Below are positions 43,525 through 54,589 of a stretch of DNA of 64,000 nt, in pieces. The notes under the pieces are model-generated. The model saw only the letters and a program-made list of their open reading frames with translations. It made no database searches and was not told where the DNA came from. Both the position numbers and the translations under genes were made by a program. Positions within the stretch are counted from its first letter, which is position 1; each line of letters opens with the position of its first letter. This DNA is from Plazaster borealis (lineage: Eukaryota > Echinodermata > Asteroidea > Forcipulatida > Labidiasteridae): assembly GCA_021014325.1 (NCBI GenBank), contig CM037472.1, positions 35,364,234-35,428,233 on the forward strand. Reading direction: 5' to 3'.

Positions 43525-44039
43525 CTGAGGGGGAAAACATTATTTCATTTGTATACTCAAGATAGAAAAACACATTTCTTTCTTTGCATTTCCTTTTTTA
43601 TAAGACATTCAGGAAATGGGGATTGGGAGAAGAATATTTTCTAGAAATTCAGCTGACAAAATCCATTAAACCTAAACGTTTTACAAGAGGGGTGTAGAAT
43701 GTCAGTATCTACATCATTGTCATCATCTTCCTTTTTCAATGAAGGGTCTATGGGGGAGAAACTCATTTGTACACAAAATATAAAACAAAATCTTTGTTTT
43801 TTCATTTTGATTAAGCATTTAGTAAATCTGAATTGGGAGGATGGAACAAAGAAGAGAAAATCAGCAAGCAACATCCATAAATCCTTCAAGGCTGATCTTT
43901 ATTTACATTGTTATCAATATTAGAAGGTCAAACAGAGAGCCACAAGCCTCCTCCATCTATGCTTGGCCTCTTCCCTGCTCTTCATCATAAAAGGGGAAAG
44001 AATATTGAATCAGGTCTAAAAAAATTGGTGACAGAGGAC

Positions 44040-44672
44040 CTTGTTAACTGGGCTAAATTTCATAGAGCTGCCATAAGCAGAGCAATTAGCTAAACACAAA
44101 AACCAATAATGCTTGCCAAAACACCACGTCAAATGTACCATTCATAAATACCTGGGAAAGTTCATCCATTCTGATTGGTTGAAAGGAGATCACGTGGCCA
44201 TGTTGTACGGCCCAATTTAAGTTAGTAGGTCACATATCTGGCTCACGCAACTTTCAAATTTGCGTGCAATAGTTTGAAACTTAAGTGTGCAAGTTAGAAA
44301 CTTGCTCAAGGAGCTCAAAATGAATAGAAATTCAACGCAGAGTCAAGGCAAACTGAGGATAATCTGTCAGATTTGTTCTCAACTTTTAATTCTATAATTT
44401 TCCGCTGAGCAAAAATATGAAGGAAACCAGTCAGTAATAAGGGAACAAAAGAGTGGTGACTCAGTCTTAAATGGCCTTTTGAAAAAACCTTGCAGGGTCA
44501 TCAACGTGTGATAAAAGACCTTTATCACACGGCCACAAACCTGCTGGTTTTAAGCGGCCATTTCAGACCTTGTCGCCTACTCTTTTATTCCCTTATTAGT
44601 GTCTAGTTTCCTGCTCAGCAGAATATCGCTAAGTAACATTGTCTGCTTAAGCGGTTCTATGACATTGGGCCC
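44040..44672. repeat. GGGCCC-family foldback element with nested palindrome
   Basis: Outer ends TGGGCTAAATTTCATAGAGC and GGTTCTATGACATTGGGCCC. Inside, GTAATAAGGGAACAAAAGAG near 44435 and CTCTTTTATTCCCTTATTAG near 44580 form a second inverted repeat around the hairpin GTGTGATAAAAGACCTTTAT. Confidence 0.75.
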
Positions 44673-44741
44673 TTGTCTCAAGATAACGTTGTGCCACCAA
44701 CGTCTCAAAGGGGCTCTAAGTTTTTTTACTTGTCGTCTTAC

Positions 44742-44964
44742 CCTTTGGTGATGAGTGGCTGGGACTCCCCTCCCTCCTCCATCACAACCACCATGGCTGG
44801 AGTTCCCGTTATAAACATATCATCCACGGTATCTGACATCAAGATGGCTTCCCCCATAGCAGCAAGGAGTCCCTTGCCTTCACCATGAAGGGCTGGACCG
44901 AGACACTCTGGATGTCTGATGAGGAGACGGACGACGAGGTTAGCGTTCTCCTCAACTGTTTCTC
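44742..44964 (-). CDS. RyR: RyR exon w18
   Basis: 223 bp, phase 1 in, phase 2 out. Encodes [40 protein letters not shown] and a variable tail ([18 protein letters not shown]). GESVEENANVVVRLLIRxPECFGPALRGEG is the vertebrate counterpart. Donor GTAAGA. Confidence 0.97.
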
Positions 44965-45334
44965 CTGCAAGGAAAGAATAAATCAAGTTTTAAACACTTC
45001 ATGTAGGATGGTGTTTATCCGCAAATTTCTTTGGACAGACTCATGGTGAGTGACAACTCAATTTACTTATTATGAGAAACTTTGCCAGGGTTTCGTTGCA
45101 GCAATGATATTTTCAAAGGAAAACGATTACTCAAGAAGCTCAAAAAAGTTCTGAAAAATAATACCGCGTGTGGTGAAAGAATTTTTTATTTATTTAAATA
45201 CCGACGTGAAGCGGTTAAAGAACATTGCTCATGTATTAGCACCTTGATGTGCTGTCCCATCAGAGGAAATCATTTTAATTGATTGATTGATTAGTTATTT
45301 GTATCGATCAATACAAATTTATTTAAATAATTTG

Positions 45335-45430
45335 GGGGTGAACAAAGAAAAATTGACTAGAGCTGGACTTGAACCTGCGACCTCCTGCTTTATAGCCCTC
45401 ATGTTGGTGGTCTCCCTATTTTGTCAATAT
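45335..45430 (-). mobile_element. tRNA-like SINE fragment (type 2)
   Basis: Minus strand: GGGCTATAAAGCAGGAGGTC, GCAGGTTCAAGTCCAGCTCT. The A box is missing. Flanks ATATTGACAAAATAGGGAGA and GTCAATTTTTCTTTG. Confidence 0.7.
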
Positions 45431-45607
45431 CTTTGTTTGTGGGTGCCAGTCAGAAGCCATTCAACCTGTAACTGCTGTGTAGCCAGGGATCACACCCAAG
45501 TTTACGACACAACCTGGGAAGCAGCAGCAGAGGTATCACCTTAAGGGGATGCGAAAAATTTAAATTACAAATTTAAATCAAACTGTTCACCCATCTTTGT
45601 TACATAC

Positions 45608-45710
45608 CATTAACCCATACAGCATGACGCATAAAGTCCAGGTACCGTTCTCCGTCTAGTGGGTCCCATCCTATGGAAGGTTTGCCGATGGAAATCAAAC
45701 GTGAGTTGTC
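45608..45710 (-). CDS. RyR: RyR exon w17
   Basis: 103 bp, phase 0 in, phase 1 out. Encodes [20 protein letters not shown] then [15 protein letters not shown], matching DIGWNPxxGERYLDFLRFAVxxNG. In human RyR1 this segment belongs to the second malignant-hyperthermia mutation cluster. Donor GTATGT. Confidence 0.97.
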
Positions 45711-45976
45711 CTGAAACAGAAAAAAAAAGAAGTTAATTCCTAGCAATAAACTCCAAACTAGGCAAGCCTAAAGTGACCATTCATGCTGCAGTTTTGTTTC
45801 TGTTTTGTAAAAAAAAAATATTGTTAAAAGCCCAAGCTAGGGGTGCATTTTCATCAACCTGTAAAATATATGTTCGGCAGTGCACTTTTTGTGACTCACT
45901 CCACTTATTCTTCCTTAGAAATTTAATAAACAACTTTCTGCTCAAACAGTTCTGTGAAATTAGGCGTATACCTTAC

Positions 45977-46113
45977 CTGTACACCACAGTTGGATAGGTA
46001 CACAACAACCCTCTCCAGGTGCTGCTCTCTGAGGGCAAGGGCTAGCTCATTGTTATCCATCAAGGAAGCAGCAGCCACGTCCAGGGGACAAGACCCACGT
46101 AGGGATGGGTAAG
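45977..46113 (-). CDS. RyR: RyR exon w16
   Basis: 137 bp, phase 1 in, phase 0 out. Encodes [20 protein letters not shown] then [45 protein letters not shown] is one of the most conserved RyR stretches. Donor GTAAGG. Confidence 0.97.
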
Positions 46114-47266
46114 CTATGGGTAGGCAGGGCAGGGAAAAAGTATTAGAAAAATGAAGATATTTTTGATATGGCTCCTAGTCAATAAATCAATGAAATTGTT
46201 AGGAGCTTTCTTCAAACCACATTTGAATGTGACACTTTGAGAGACACTAGGCAGCAGTATACTGTACAATCCTGCAGACATTATCACAGGGGGTAGTTTC
46301 CAAAACCTCCTGCTCAAACTCATAAATTGTGTATCAATTTGCAGCCCTTTGCAAAGATAGCCCAGATTCAAAATGGCCGACGGAGCTCAAACTATATGTT
46401 GCTAATGTGAACAAGGGTTATTTAAATCTGCAGCACCAAGCCACTCAAATGTCTCCCAAACAAATAATGATTCACAGCACACATTAATCATAACAAGTAC
46501 TAAAACAATTACACTCAATCATGTCATCTTGAATCGTGTCATCTTGAATCGTGTCATTCGCAAATTATCTTGAATGTCATCAATTTTAATTAAACCAAAC
46601 CGGACTCGCCTGAAATACTTAGCCAAGATGCTTTGACAAAGGTCTAAATCTGTAGCAAAAGTTATTCACATTTGCTTAACTTGCTCTTTGGTTTGAAATC
46701 AAACAAATGGTAGTGTCTTGTAAATGAATAAATTTATGGAGAAACTTTACACAAATTTTACCCGATTCACTGATGGGCAATTTCATTAAAAGAATCTGTA
46801 TGAGTTTAGCTAAGCTCTTGAATCCAAGTTATATATTAAGATTAGGTCACACAAGTATGGCATGCATTGTCACTTGATGTATAAAGTCGGCCATCTTTAT
46901 AGGCATTTATACATCATTTTAAAATGCACAAATATGCGTAAATAGCGCACAAGGAGCGTGGGAGTTTTAACAAATTTCTCTTGCATGATTGGCCGATGAA
47001 CCACTTGGCTGTGTGAAAAATGTAAACGCTTGATGGTACTCAAAGAAAAAAACAAAAGTTGCCCGAAAAGATGGCATGTATCTAGAACTGTCCATTAGAA
47101 TTTTCAAAAGCAGTAAATAAAATAAATAGAAAAATTGTAAAAATATTGTGACAAATCAGTTACAATTTGTGTTCTATTTTTTTATATATATTTTTTTATA
47201 TTGAGGTTTTTTTGTAATAAATTTATACAAATTTGTTTTGATATTATTATTGCCCCAGCTACTTAC
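46114..47266. other. intron between w15b and w16, nothing recognised
   Basis: AT-rich; ATTTTTTTATAT-type runs near 47180. Contains short direct repeats of GTGTCATCTTGAATC at about 46530-46560. No further alternative exon seen. Confidence 0.5.
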
Positions 47267-47399
47267 ATAACCCCATGAAGCCATGGTCCAGCAGGTAACC
47301 TAAATTATCAAACATGGCTTTCTGATTTTGCCGGCCCGTCCGGCAGAAATAACACAGGAATCGGCAGCAGCTAGAGGTCAGATCCCGTGAGCCCTCGTC
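47267..47399 (-). CDS. RyR: RyR exon w15b (second, more conserved alternative copy)
   Basis: 133 bp, phase 0 in, phase 1 out. Encodes [20 protein letters not shown], then [20 protein letters not shown] and FMGL, much closer to vertebrate RyR than w15a. Acceptor AATAG, donor GTAAGT. It lies 1,092 bp downstream of w15a in transcription order. Joining w15a directly to w15b shifts the frame and meets a TAG within about ten codons, so the two versions can only be used one at a time. Confidence 0.93.
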
Positions 47400-48491
47400 C
47401 TATTTATTGGCATCACCAGTGAACACACACCACATCAAACGAAGTCAGACATACCATAAAACAGAAAACATTAGCAGTGTTAGTTTTAAACAGTGTGCCC
47501 GGTCTTCGCTTCCTGAGTTTTCCTGTTTTTCCAATACTTACTTGTGATTCCTTTACTTTCCAAATAAAAAACCCTTTACTTTTCAATATATTCCTGATTT
47601 TCTGTTTTTCCCTGGTGCGTTGTAAATAGAAACCATAAGGAAGAGGGGCAAACAAAAAAATGCCAAAAACAGTCATGCAAAAGTTGCAATAAAAAAATGA
47701 AATTGTCTATGTCAGGTTATGAGGGGTTTTTTTTCATGAAATGTCATAAAACTTTTATCACACAACAGAATTTGATTTTCCAAGACAAAATATCATTGTG
47801 TGATATCAATATAAGTATATATCGTCAGCTAAGGATTATAAAGTCATTAGTGCAATTTGTATGGATTTCATAAAAATGCTTTTGTACATTTTTGGAGCTC
47901 CTGGTAAATCAAGTCTATTGATCAAGAGTAGTCTTCAAAGTATTTGTTTGGCAAAAACAAACATTCCTTGTCTAAGTAAAACATGTATTTGTTAATTTTG
48001 ATTTTTTTTTCTTCTTCAAATGTATATCATTTTTCATTAAATGACCTTTCGACCATTACGGATGTGAAATTGCAGTTAATGACCGTATAGCACTGAGCCG
48101 ATGATATGTTCAAGCTTTAAAAACGTCATTTTGAATATTATTTTTGTTTCTTCCTTACACCGATGTGTGAAAAGCACTGCATACTCAATAATTTCTGAGT
48201 CCTGAATAGCCTGTGTGATAAACACTGTATACTTACGAGGGAAAATCCACAGCTGTAGATTTTTTCCCCGTTAAGCCAAACGAATATTATTGATCCCTAC
48301 TGCAGTTTTTCATCATAAATCATTTTGTATATTAGTACAGTGCAGAAACAGACGCCAGGTCCTACAATCAAAATCAAATGCAAAAAGCAAAAAAGGCAAT
48401 TTTTTTTCTCAATCATGCATTTTAAAAACCTTTTCTGTTTCTCACAGCAACCAAACAAAAAGTATGCCGTAATATCCGTAGAGTAACTTAC
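47400..48491. other. intron between the two exon-15 versions
   Basis: 1,092 bp separating w15a from w15b. No repeat element that I can identify with confidence apart from weak type 3 SINE-like text near 48170-48260 (GCACTGCATACTCA, AAACACTGTATACTTACGAG). Confidence 0.55.
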
Positions 48492-48621
48492 AGAGTCCGA
48501 TATCACTCTGATCTAAGAAATAATCAAGGTGATCGAAAATGGCCATCTGGTTTCGACCACTGGTTCGGACAAAGTAGCTGAGGAATCGCGAGCAGGCGGT
48601 GATGAGATCATGGTTGAAATC
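48492..48621 (-). CDS. RyR: RyR exon w15a (first of two alternative copies)
   Basis: 130 bp, phase 0 in, phase 1 out. Encodes DFNHDLITACSRFLSYFVRT, then SGRNQMAIFDHLDYFLDQSD and IGL. It aligns residue for residue with w15b and with the vertebrate block [26 protein letters not shown], but three of the four cysteines of that block are replaced (S, S, V). CAG acceptor, donor GTAAGT. Both borders look functional, so this is not a decayed copy. Confidence 0.92.
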
Positions 48622-49191
48622 CTGAAGGAATATGAGGGCCACTTTTAAGATTCAAAAAAAAAATTGTGGACAGCACTTGGAAATAAATCCCAAAATTAGA
48701 ATTATAGACTATTGATTAAGACTTTGTTGTGCAGAGCTTTGCACCAAACTATTTTAAATTGTCTCACGGTCCCACTGGGTTGCCTTTAGACCTAATATTG
48801 GAATCAATATTGGAATAGATATCAACATATTAGCTGACTAAGATTTGAAGCTTTGATCGTTTGAAAAGTTTGCATGGAACACTCATGTTTGAGTATTTTT
48901 GTATTTAGAAAAACAAATTCTGAAAAGAACAAGAGGTTGAGGTAAGTCATGATGTTTTGCAAGAGTACATGTACATTCAGCAATGCTGCCACCATCTTGG
49001 TCATGTTCCCTGTGTTCAACAGCAGTAATGGATGCTAATATTCATAGTACAAAAAGGAACCAGACTATTGGCCCTTCCAGCCTCGGTTTGGTTATGTTGA
49101 TTTGAATGAGAGAAAATCAAGATGGCCACACCATGATAAAGGTCTATTATCTCTGCTATGTTTCTGTTGACTTATTTCCTTATAAAGAGTA

Positions 49192-49290
49192 TATGTTCAA
49201 ACCGTCAAGACCACACCGGTTCTTTTCAGAGCCAACACTTCTCCCAAAAGAGTTTTATACATAGTTGTACCCGCAAGTTTACTGATACAA
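49192..49290. repeat. half of the palindromic MITE (relative of 54957-55115)
   Basis: CACCGGTTCTTTTCAGAGCC, AACACTTCTCCCAAAAGAGT, ATAGTTGTACCCGCAAGTTT: one arm only. Confidence 0.7.
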
Positions 49291-49617
49291 TTTTTCTTAC
49301 AAAAATATTTGGGGATAACTTGTGGGTTTTGGGACAATGTGCATTGCTTTTACATAAAAATATTGACCAATCATTGGCTTACATGCAACAAAAGATTCAA
49401 ATATACAATCCATATATATCCAAATGTACAAATTTTATAGTCTTTGTTGAACTGAACACTATGCCACAAGAAGCAAAAACTGGGGCTACTTGAACACATG
49501 AAAGCTGAGGGACTGAAAATGCCGCACGACTCTTCCGCATAAAAAGATTACAAAAATTATCCAGGGTTCAAAACAAAAATACAATAAAATGCCTGAATCC
49601 CATGCTCCAAAACTGAC

Positions 49618-49831
49618 CTGTACTTTGGCAGAGTTGGAAGTGGAGCTCATCTGGTGGGGAAGGGTGCGGCTACCCTTGAGGGTTCCAAGGTCACAGCAGC
49701 CTGTTGTCAACTGAACTGACGTTTGGTGTTTCTCTAAGACGTTGACCATCACGTTCATCACCGTCTCATGAACACACAGGGCTCTCATCAGGTCTGGATG
49801 CTGGTAGAACACTTTGTTGTCTGTCAGCTCC
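49618..49831 (-). CDS. RyR: RyR exon w14 (RIH domain)
   Basis: 214 bp, phase 2 in, phase 0 out. Encodes [40 protein letters not shown] and a divergent tail ending [38 protein letters not shown] is nearly invariant in RyRs. Donor GTCAGT. It must splice to one of the two exon-15 versions. Confidence 0.96.
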
Positions 49832-50287
49832 CTATTAAGACAATACAAAAAAGTTCATGAAATGATGAGCAAAAATTTAACCAAGAGTGATCATTGATTT
49901 AACCAAATTTCACTTTACAAATTGACAAACCTTCCCACAAATTTCAAATTGCTACTGGCTCCATGCTTATTTTGATTTACTAAAATTGGACATCAGAGAA
50001 AAACGCTTGGCAAAAGTTGTTGAGAACCTGTCAAAGCCAGTTAAAACCACATGGAATTTTTACTGTTCTTATGTAAAACAAAGTCTCAGGTATATATCGA
50101 GTCACTGGGAAGATGGAATATGAGTGAGAATTGATACAATTCAGTTTTGAGCAATTTCTTAATGTATCAGCTGAGGTTGAAGAGCGGATGTTACAGGGGA
50201 AAAATGTTCCAAAGGCGGAAGGCACCACAGCCAACAGATTTGACTCAGGTGGGAGTATTCAAGGAAAGTGGATCACAAATTCATCTG

Positions 50288-50506
50288 AGGGCCTTGTCAC
50301 ACAGGGCAATTTTTACTGGCAACTAAAAAGAGGCAACCAACTGTGCTGCATGCAAAATGAACACTTTGGTAGCACAGGAGTTATTTTTCTAACGATGTCT
50401 TACAATACTGAAGAAGATTATGTGAAAATTGAAATGTGAATGCCTGTCCTTCTTGGAGATTGCTTCGAACTTGTTGCCTGTAAATTGCCTCGTGTGACAT
50501 GGCACT
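50288..50506. repeat. MITE-like element, relative of 4372-4807
   Basis: Ends AGGGCCTTGTCACACAGGGC and GCCTCGTGTGACATGGCACT, with GGCAACTAAAAAGAGGCAAC near the left end and TTGCCTGTAAATTGCC near the right. Confidence 0.75.
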
Positions 50507-50671
50507 CTTACTCTATTGTCACGATGATCAAAAGATAAAAGGCTAGAGAGGTAAGATTTGAGCTAGGGAGTTGATGGACTTCCAGATGATCAGCAAGTTC
50601 TACCTGTGCTTCCCTGTTTCACAAGACCTTATGAATTAACAGCTACATTGAGACCGTTCGTCTCTACTTAC

Positions 50672-50820
50672 CAGAGATGTTTAATGAGAGCTTCCTCCTC
50701 CACCGATCCCATCTGGACAGTCAGCAGTGACCTGATCTGACCCAGAGAGGTCAACAGATGGACGATGTCATCTCTCTGGATGGCGCTCACTACATACGTC
50801 TTGTTCAATGCGCGGCACAG
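50672..50820 (-). CDS. RyR: RyR exon w13 (RIH domain)
   Basis: 149 bp, phase 0 in, phase 2 out. Encodes LCRALNKTYVVSAIQRDDIV then HLLTSLGQIRSLLTVQMGSV, matching the strongly conserved LLASLGQIRSLLSVRMG. Donor GTAAGT. Confidence 0.96.
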
Positions 50821-50875
50821 CTGTGCAAAGGAGAGAATAAAATAAGTTAGATGGGAAATCAGTGAAGACAACATT

Positions 50876-51268
50876 GAAGGGTCTGTATACATTTGGTAAT
50901 GACTCTGAAAAATAGTGGCAATAAAAATTTACTTGGTTAGAAGTACAGCAGCTTTGGATAGTATAATGCATTTGGAGAAACTGTTCACTTCGAAGTACTG
51001 TGGTTATGGGAAAAGATATCACTTTTTATCCCCCAAAATTTGAATCTGAGAAACGCTGCTGACAGTAACGTTTCTCAGATTGTGTATTCCAATTGCAGAT
51101 TATTCTTCCTGCGTGGACATAACCGCTCCAGATTTCGGCAATATCTCAAAAACGCTACCACCTTTTGAAATGAAATTTTCACAGGTTAGTTTTATGGTAT
51201 ATATCTACAACTATATAGGATTGAAACAAACAGTGGGTTCCAGTTACCAAATGTATACAATCCCTTTT
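50876..51268. repeat. inverted-repeat element of about 390 bp, copy 1
   Basis: AAGGGTCTGTATACATTTGG and TTACCAAATGTATACAATCC at the ends; central palindrome GAATCTGAGAAACG...CGTTTCTCAGATT. Copy 2 at 54107-54496 has the two halves in the opposite order. Confidence 0.85.
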
Positions 51269-51590
51269 AGGAAGGAGGAAAGCAATGTACAAGTCACTTC
51301 CGTCCACTCAACCGTCCAATAATTTTAGGAACAATTAACATTAGTTTTGCAGAAATGGTTGAACGTTAGAATGTAAAAATAAGTCATTTTAGTAAGCTTC
51401 AGCATATTTCGGCAATAATCACATCCAAAAGTGTTTGATACGGATCAAAACATCATCTCCATCTGAATTTTGAAGCCAATGCGTCAGAGTAACATTTCAG
51501 AAGCGTAATCTTTGAAAACACATTATTGTTTCTCTCAAGCAGTACACTCAGTCTTATAATACCATGAATGTAATGTGTTTATCCATTTAC

Positions 51591-51715
51591 CTCCCCTACA
51601 CCGTCATACTGCCGATGGAGAATCTTAAACATCTCTCGTACCAGCGAAGCATCTTCAATGTGTTGTTCCTCAGCCCAGCGAATCATGGTCTCCGATATTA
51701 GATATGACAACGAGT
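51591..51715 (-). CDS. RyR: RyR exon w12 (RIH domain start)
   Basis: 125 bp, phase 1 in, phase 0 out. Encodes DSLSYLISETMIRWAEEQHI then EDASLVREMFKILHRQYDGV; LISETMVRWAQE and LVRxMFxLLHRQYDGxG are the entry to the RIH domain shared by RyR and IP3 receptors. Donor GTAAAT. Confidence 0.96.
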
Positions 51716-52006
51716 CTACAAGAAGGTAAAAAGCCAAATAGATTTTTGAATGATTTACTTCATCAGGTTTTTTTCTTGTTCTGTTTACATTATTCTTGGA
51801 ACAGCTCTTCAGCTGATAAGATTCTAAAATTGTTGAAATGTCACAATGCACTGTTTGTAGGTTAAAAGTTTCAAAACACTTCATTAGGGTAGGCGCACTT
51901 CCAAAAAAGTAAAAGAAAACGAATAGATTTTTTTATGATTTAATTCTTTGTTTTTTCTGTTTACTTTATTCTTGAAACAGCTCATCTCCAATTTCCAATT
52001 TCATGT

Positions 52007-52133
52007 GCCCAATTTCATGCACTGCTTACCGTGGAATTCTGCGCTTACGCCTTGCCACGACCAATAGAAGTACGCACTTTACAGGATGCCATAAGCGCAG
52101 AATTCTTTGGTAAGCAGCGCCATAAAATTGGCA
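52007..52133. repeat. GGGCCC-family foldback element, 127 bp
   Basis: GTGCCCAATTTCATGCACTG to CAGCGCCATAAAATTGGCA; inner arms GGAATTCTGCGCTTA and TAAGCGCAGAATTC. Confidence 0.8.
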
Positions 52134-52446
52134 GTTCGAATCCTATGTTTAGCAGTTAGTTTGTTGTAATAAAAGTCGGATCAATGCTATAATGTTTCTG
52201 ATAACTGGTCCTCTCTGCACTTTGCTATTAAAATGGCTATTGGTAACCAGTGATGCAACCAGCCTCGATAGGCTGGTCGCAATTCGTTGACTTGACTAGT
52301 CCAACCATTGTTGACTAGCATGCGCTCGATCAGAGTTAGCCGAACTATGGTTAACTATAGTCCTTGATCGAACTTGTTCCAGTTAAAACTATCACGCTTA
52401 TTTTTTATTATTTTGTTCTCTCAAAATAATTAAATATCCAAATTAC

Positions 52447-52687
52447 CTCCGGAAAACTTCTGGTTGAAATCAGCACCATCTGAGCCATTGCCGCCACGGC
52501 CAGTAACCCAACTAAACAGACGTACGAGCCATGATTTCTCATCCTTCACCTGTTCCTCCTCAGAGACCTCATGCACACCACAGTGAGCCACTAGGTTACC
52601 ATGGAAGGAATCCAACACCTCCCGAAGGTCCTCTCGGCAGGGGCTGGAGCCGTCATCCTTCCCCTTGAAGGACACCAACATTCGCAT
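52447..52687 (-). CDS. RyR: RyR exon w11
   Basis: 241 bp, phase 0 in, phase 1 out. Encodes MRMLVSFKGKDDGSSPCRED, a FHGNLVAHCGVHE block (vertebrate FHEDLMTHCGIELDE) and a linker SWLVRLFSWVTGRGGNGSDG. The glycine/serine linker is variable among RyRs. Donor GTAATT. Confidence 0.94.
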
Positions 52688-52749
52688 CTACGATTCATGG
52701 AGCAAGATGAACAATGTCAAACACATGACGACATAATTATGATCAAATT

Positions 52750-52985
52750 TATTGAAGTTGCATCCCCTTGAGGGTGTTCCCTATTCTGCCGCTTCCGAGG
52801 TTGTATTGTTATACCACGGTAATAGATTGTGAGTTCTTATTGGTCGAGAACCAATCACGTGATGTGATACAAAGACGCATGTAACATGGCTCGGACGCAG
52901 AGGGTAACATGAGTTATGTATACGGGGGATACATCACCTTGATCATTCCCACCGTTGGTCGTTTCTAGCGCCCCGTACGCGTAAC
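52750..52985. repeat. two dispersed repeat fragments
   Basis: 52755-52805 (AAGTTGCATCCCC, TATTCTGCCGCTTCC) recurs near 42130, 18860 and 45475-45550; 52830-52985 is related to 18418-18530 in inverted orientation. Confidence 0.6.
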
Positions 52986-53039
52986 AAATACGCCCGGGTT
53001 TGAGCAGAGCAAGGGTATGAGGTTGAAATTACGCAGGTA

Positions 53040-53175
53040 CTAGGTAGGTACAAAATAGGGAGAACCAACTTAGGGCTAGATAGCTCAGTTGGTAGAGCAA
53101 CGGCACGTTAATCCGGAAGTCGCAGGTTCAAGTCTTGCTCTAATCAAGTCAGTTTCCCTTGTGGTTTATTACTTC
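53040..53175 (+). mobile_element. tRNA-like SINE (type 2)
   Basis: GGGCTAGATAGCTCAGTTGG, TAGAGCAACGGCACGTTAAT, TCGCAGGTTCAAGTCTTGCT, tail AGTCAGTTTCCCTTGTGGTT. Preceded by GTACAAAATAGGGAGAACC. Confidence 0.8.
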
Positions 53176-53220
53176 AAATGTATTTCTGTGATTAATCTCA
53201 TCTTGGGATAACTAGCATAC

Positions 53221-53319
53221 CTGCTCTTGAGGAGTTGAGCGGAATTCTTTGGTTTTCTTAGCTGCTATGATGGGTGGCATGTCATTTGTCCTAACTTCCA
53301 TAAAGCGTCGCAACTGGTC
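53221..53319 (-). CDS. RyR: RyR exon w10
   Basis: 99 bp, phase 0 in and out. Encodes DQLRRFMEVRTNDMPPIIAA then KKTKEFRSTPQEQ; the ARKTKEFRSPPQEQ block is a RyR signature. Donor GTATGC. Confidence 0.96.
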
Positions 53320-53929
53320 CTGAAACAGTTAAAAGAGAGGTATGGTATCAGTAATGGCGATTTACACAAGTTTGAGTTCTCCATTATTTTACCAATCCAG
53401 TATTTGCATATTTGCATCTGTTATGATAAAATTTATGTCGCCCTCTTGTGACTGTTACTATGTTTAGTTGCCAAGCCGATAACCAATACTACATGTGCTG
53501 ATAATGCAGGATTGAACAGGACCCTTGTACTGAAAGTGGAAACAGTCAATCTTAAAGCGTTTTATCTCCTTCATTTAATCGTCTAGTGTAATGAAACTAA
53601 CTATAAATTAACAGCATCAAAGGCATGAATTGACAAATTAGTAAGAACTTTTTATACAGCGCATGAACTATGTACTAGATCAAGATAGAACATAAGTTAG
53701 AATCAAAACAGTTTTGAGCAATTTCTTTACCCATAGGAGCTCATAAACCTTATGTTGTATTACAGCCATCATTATGAATTCCCTATATACACAATGAAAA
53801 AGATTTAATTCCCATTACACAAAAAGGGGACCAGACTATTTCACCTTCCAGCCTCAGTTTGGTTACATTGATTTAAATGGAAGATAAACAAAATGGCCGC
53901 CCCATGCTCATGGTCTTGAGCAAACGTAC

Positions 53930-54087
53930 CGCTTGACACTCGGCCACAAAGTCCTCTGAGAAGTTAACGATGGATTCAACTCGATGCCTGAGCTGACTAT
54001 CGCACAGATGCTGCAGGAGGAAGCAGACTTCCAGCTTGACGGGTTCATCTAGCTGCATCTGGAGTAAACCAACGGCTTCACTGATAC
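53930..54087 (-). CDS. RyR: RyR exon w9
   Basis: 158 bp, phase 1 in, phase 0 out. Encodes GISEAVGLLQMQLDEPVKLE, VCFLLQHLCDSQLRHRVESI and VNFSEDFVAECQA, matching LPEPVKLQMCLLLQYLCDCQVRHRIE and FSDDFVA of vertebrate RyR. Donor GTACGT. Confidence 0.96.
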
Positions 54088-54106
54088 CTGCAAAAAATAA
54101 GTTCAG

Positions 54107-54496
54107 TTAAAGGGTCTGCATACATTTGGTAATTGGACTCCACTGTTTGTTTCAATCCTCTATAGTTGTAGATATATACCTTAAAACTAACCTGTGAAAA
54201 TTTCATTTGGTGGTAGCGTTTTTGAAATATTGCCGAAAATCTGGAGCAGTTTGTCAATGCAGGAAGAATAATCTGCAATTGGAATACACAATCTGAGAAA
54301 CGTTACTGTCAGTAACGCTTCTCAGATTCACTTTTTGGGGGATAAAAAGTGATGTCTCTTTCCAGAACCGCAGTGCTTCAAAGTGAACAGTTTCTCAAAA
54401 TGCATTATACTATCTAAAGCTGCTGTACTTCTTACCATGTAAGTTTTTATTGCCATTAATTTTCAGAGTCATTACCAAACGTACAAGACCCTTTAA
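54107..54496. repeat. inverted-repeat element of about 390 bp, copy 2
   Basis: TTAAAGGGTCTGCATACATT to GTACAAGACCCTTTAA; matches 50876-51268 throughout, with the central ACGTTACTGTCAGTAACG palindrome. Confidence 0.87.
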
Positions 54497-54589
54497 AGGG
54501 AGGATCTCTTAGGAAGTTTAGCCGTGTTTTTTTACACTGATGGGGTCCGCATTTTCTTAAGTTTAGAGTTTTTCCTAGTCAGTGAAAGT

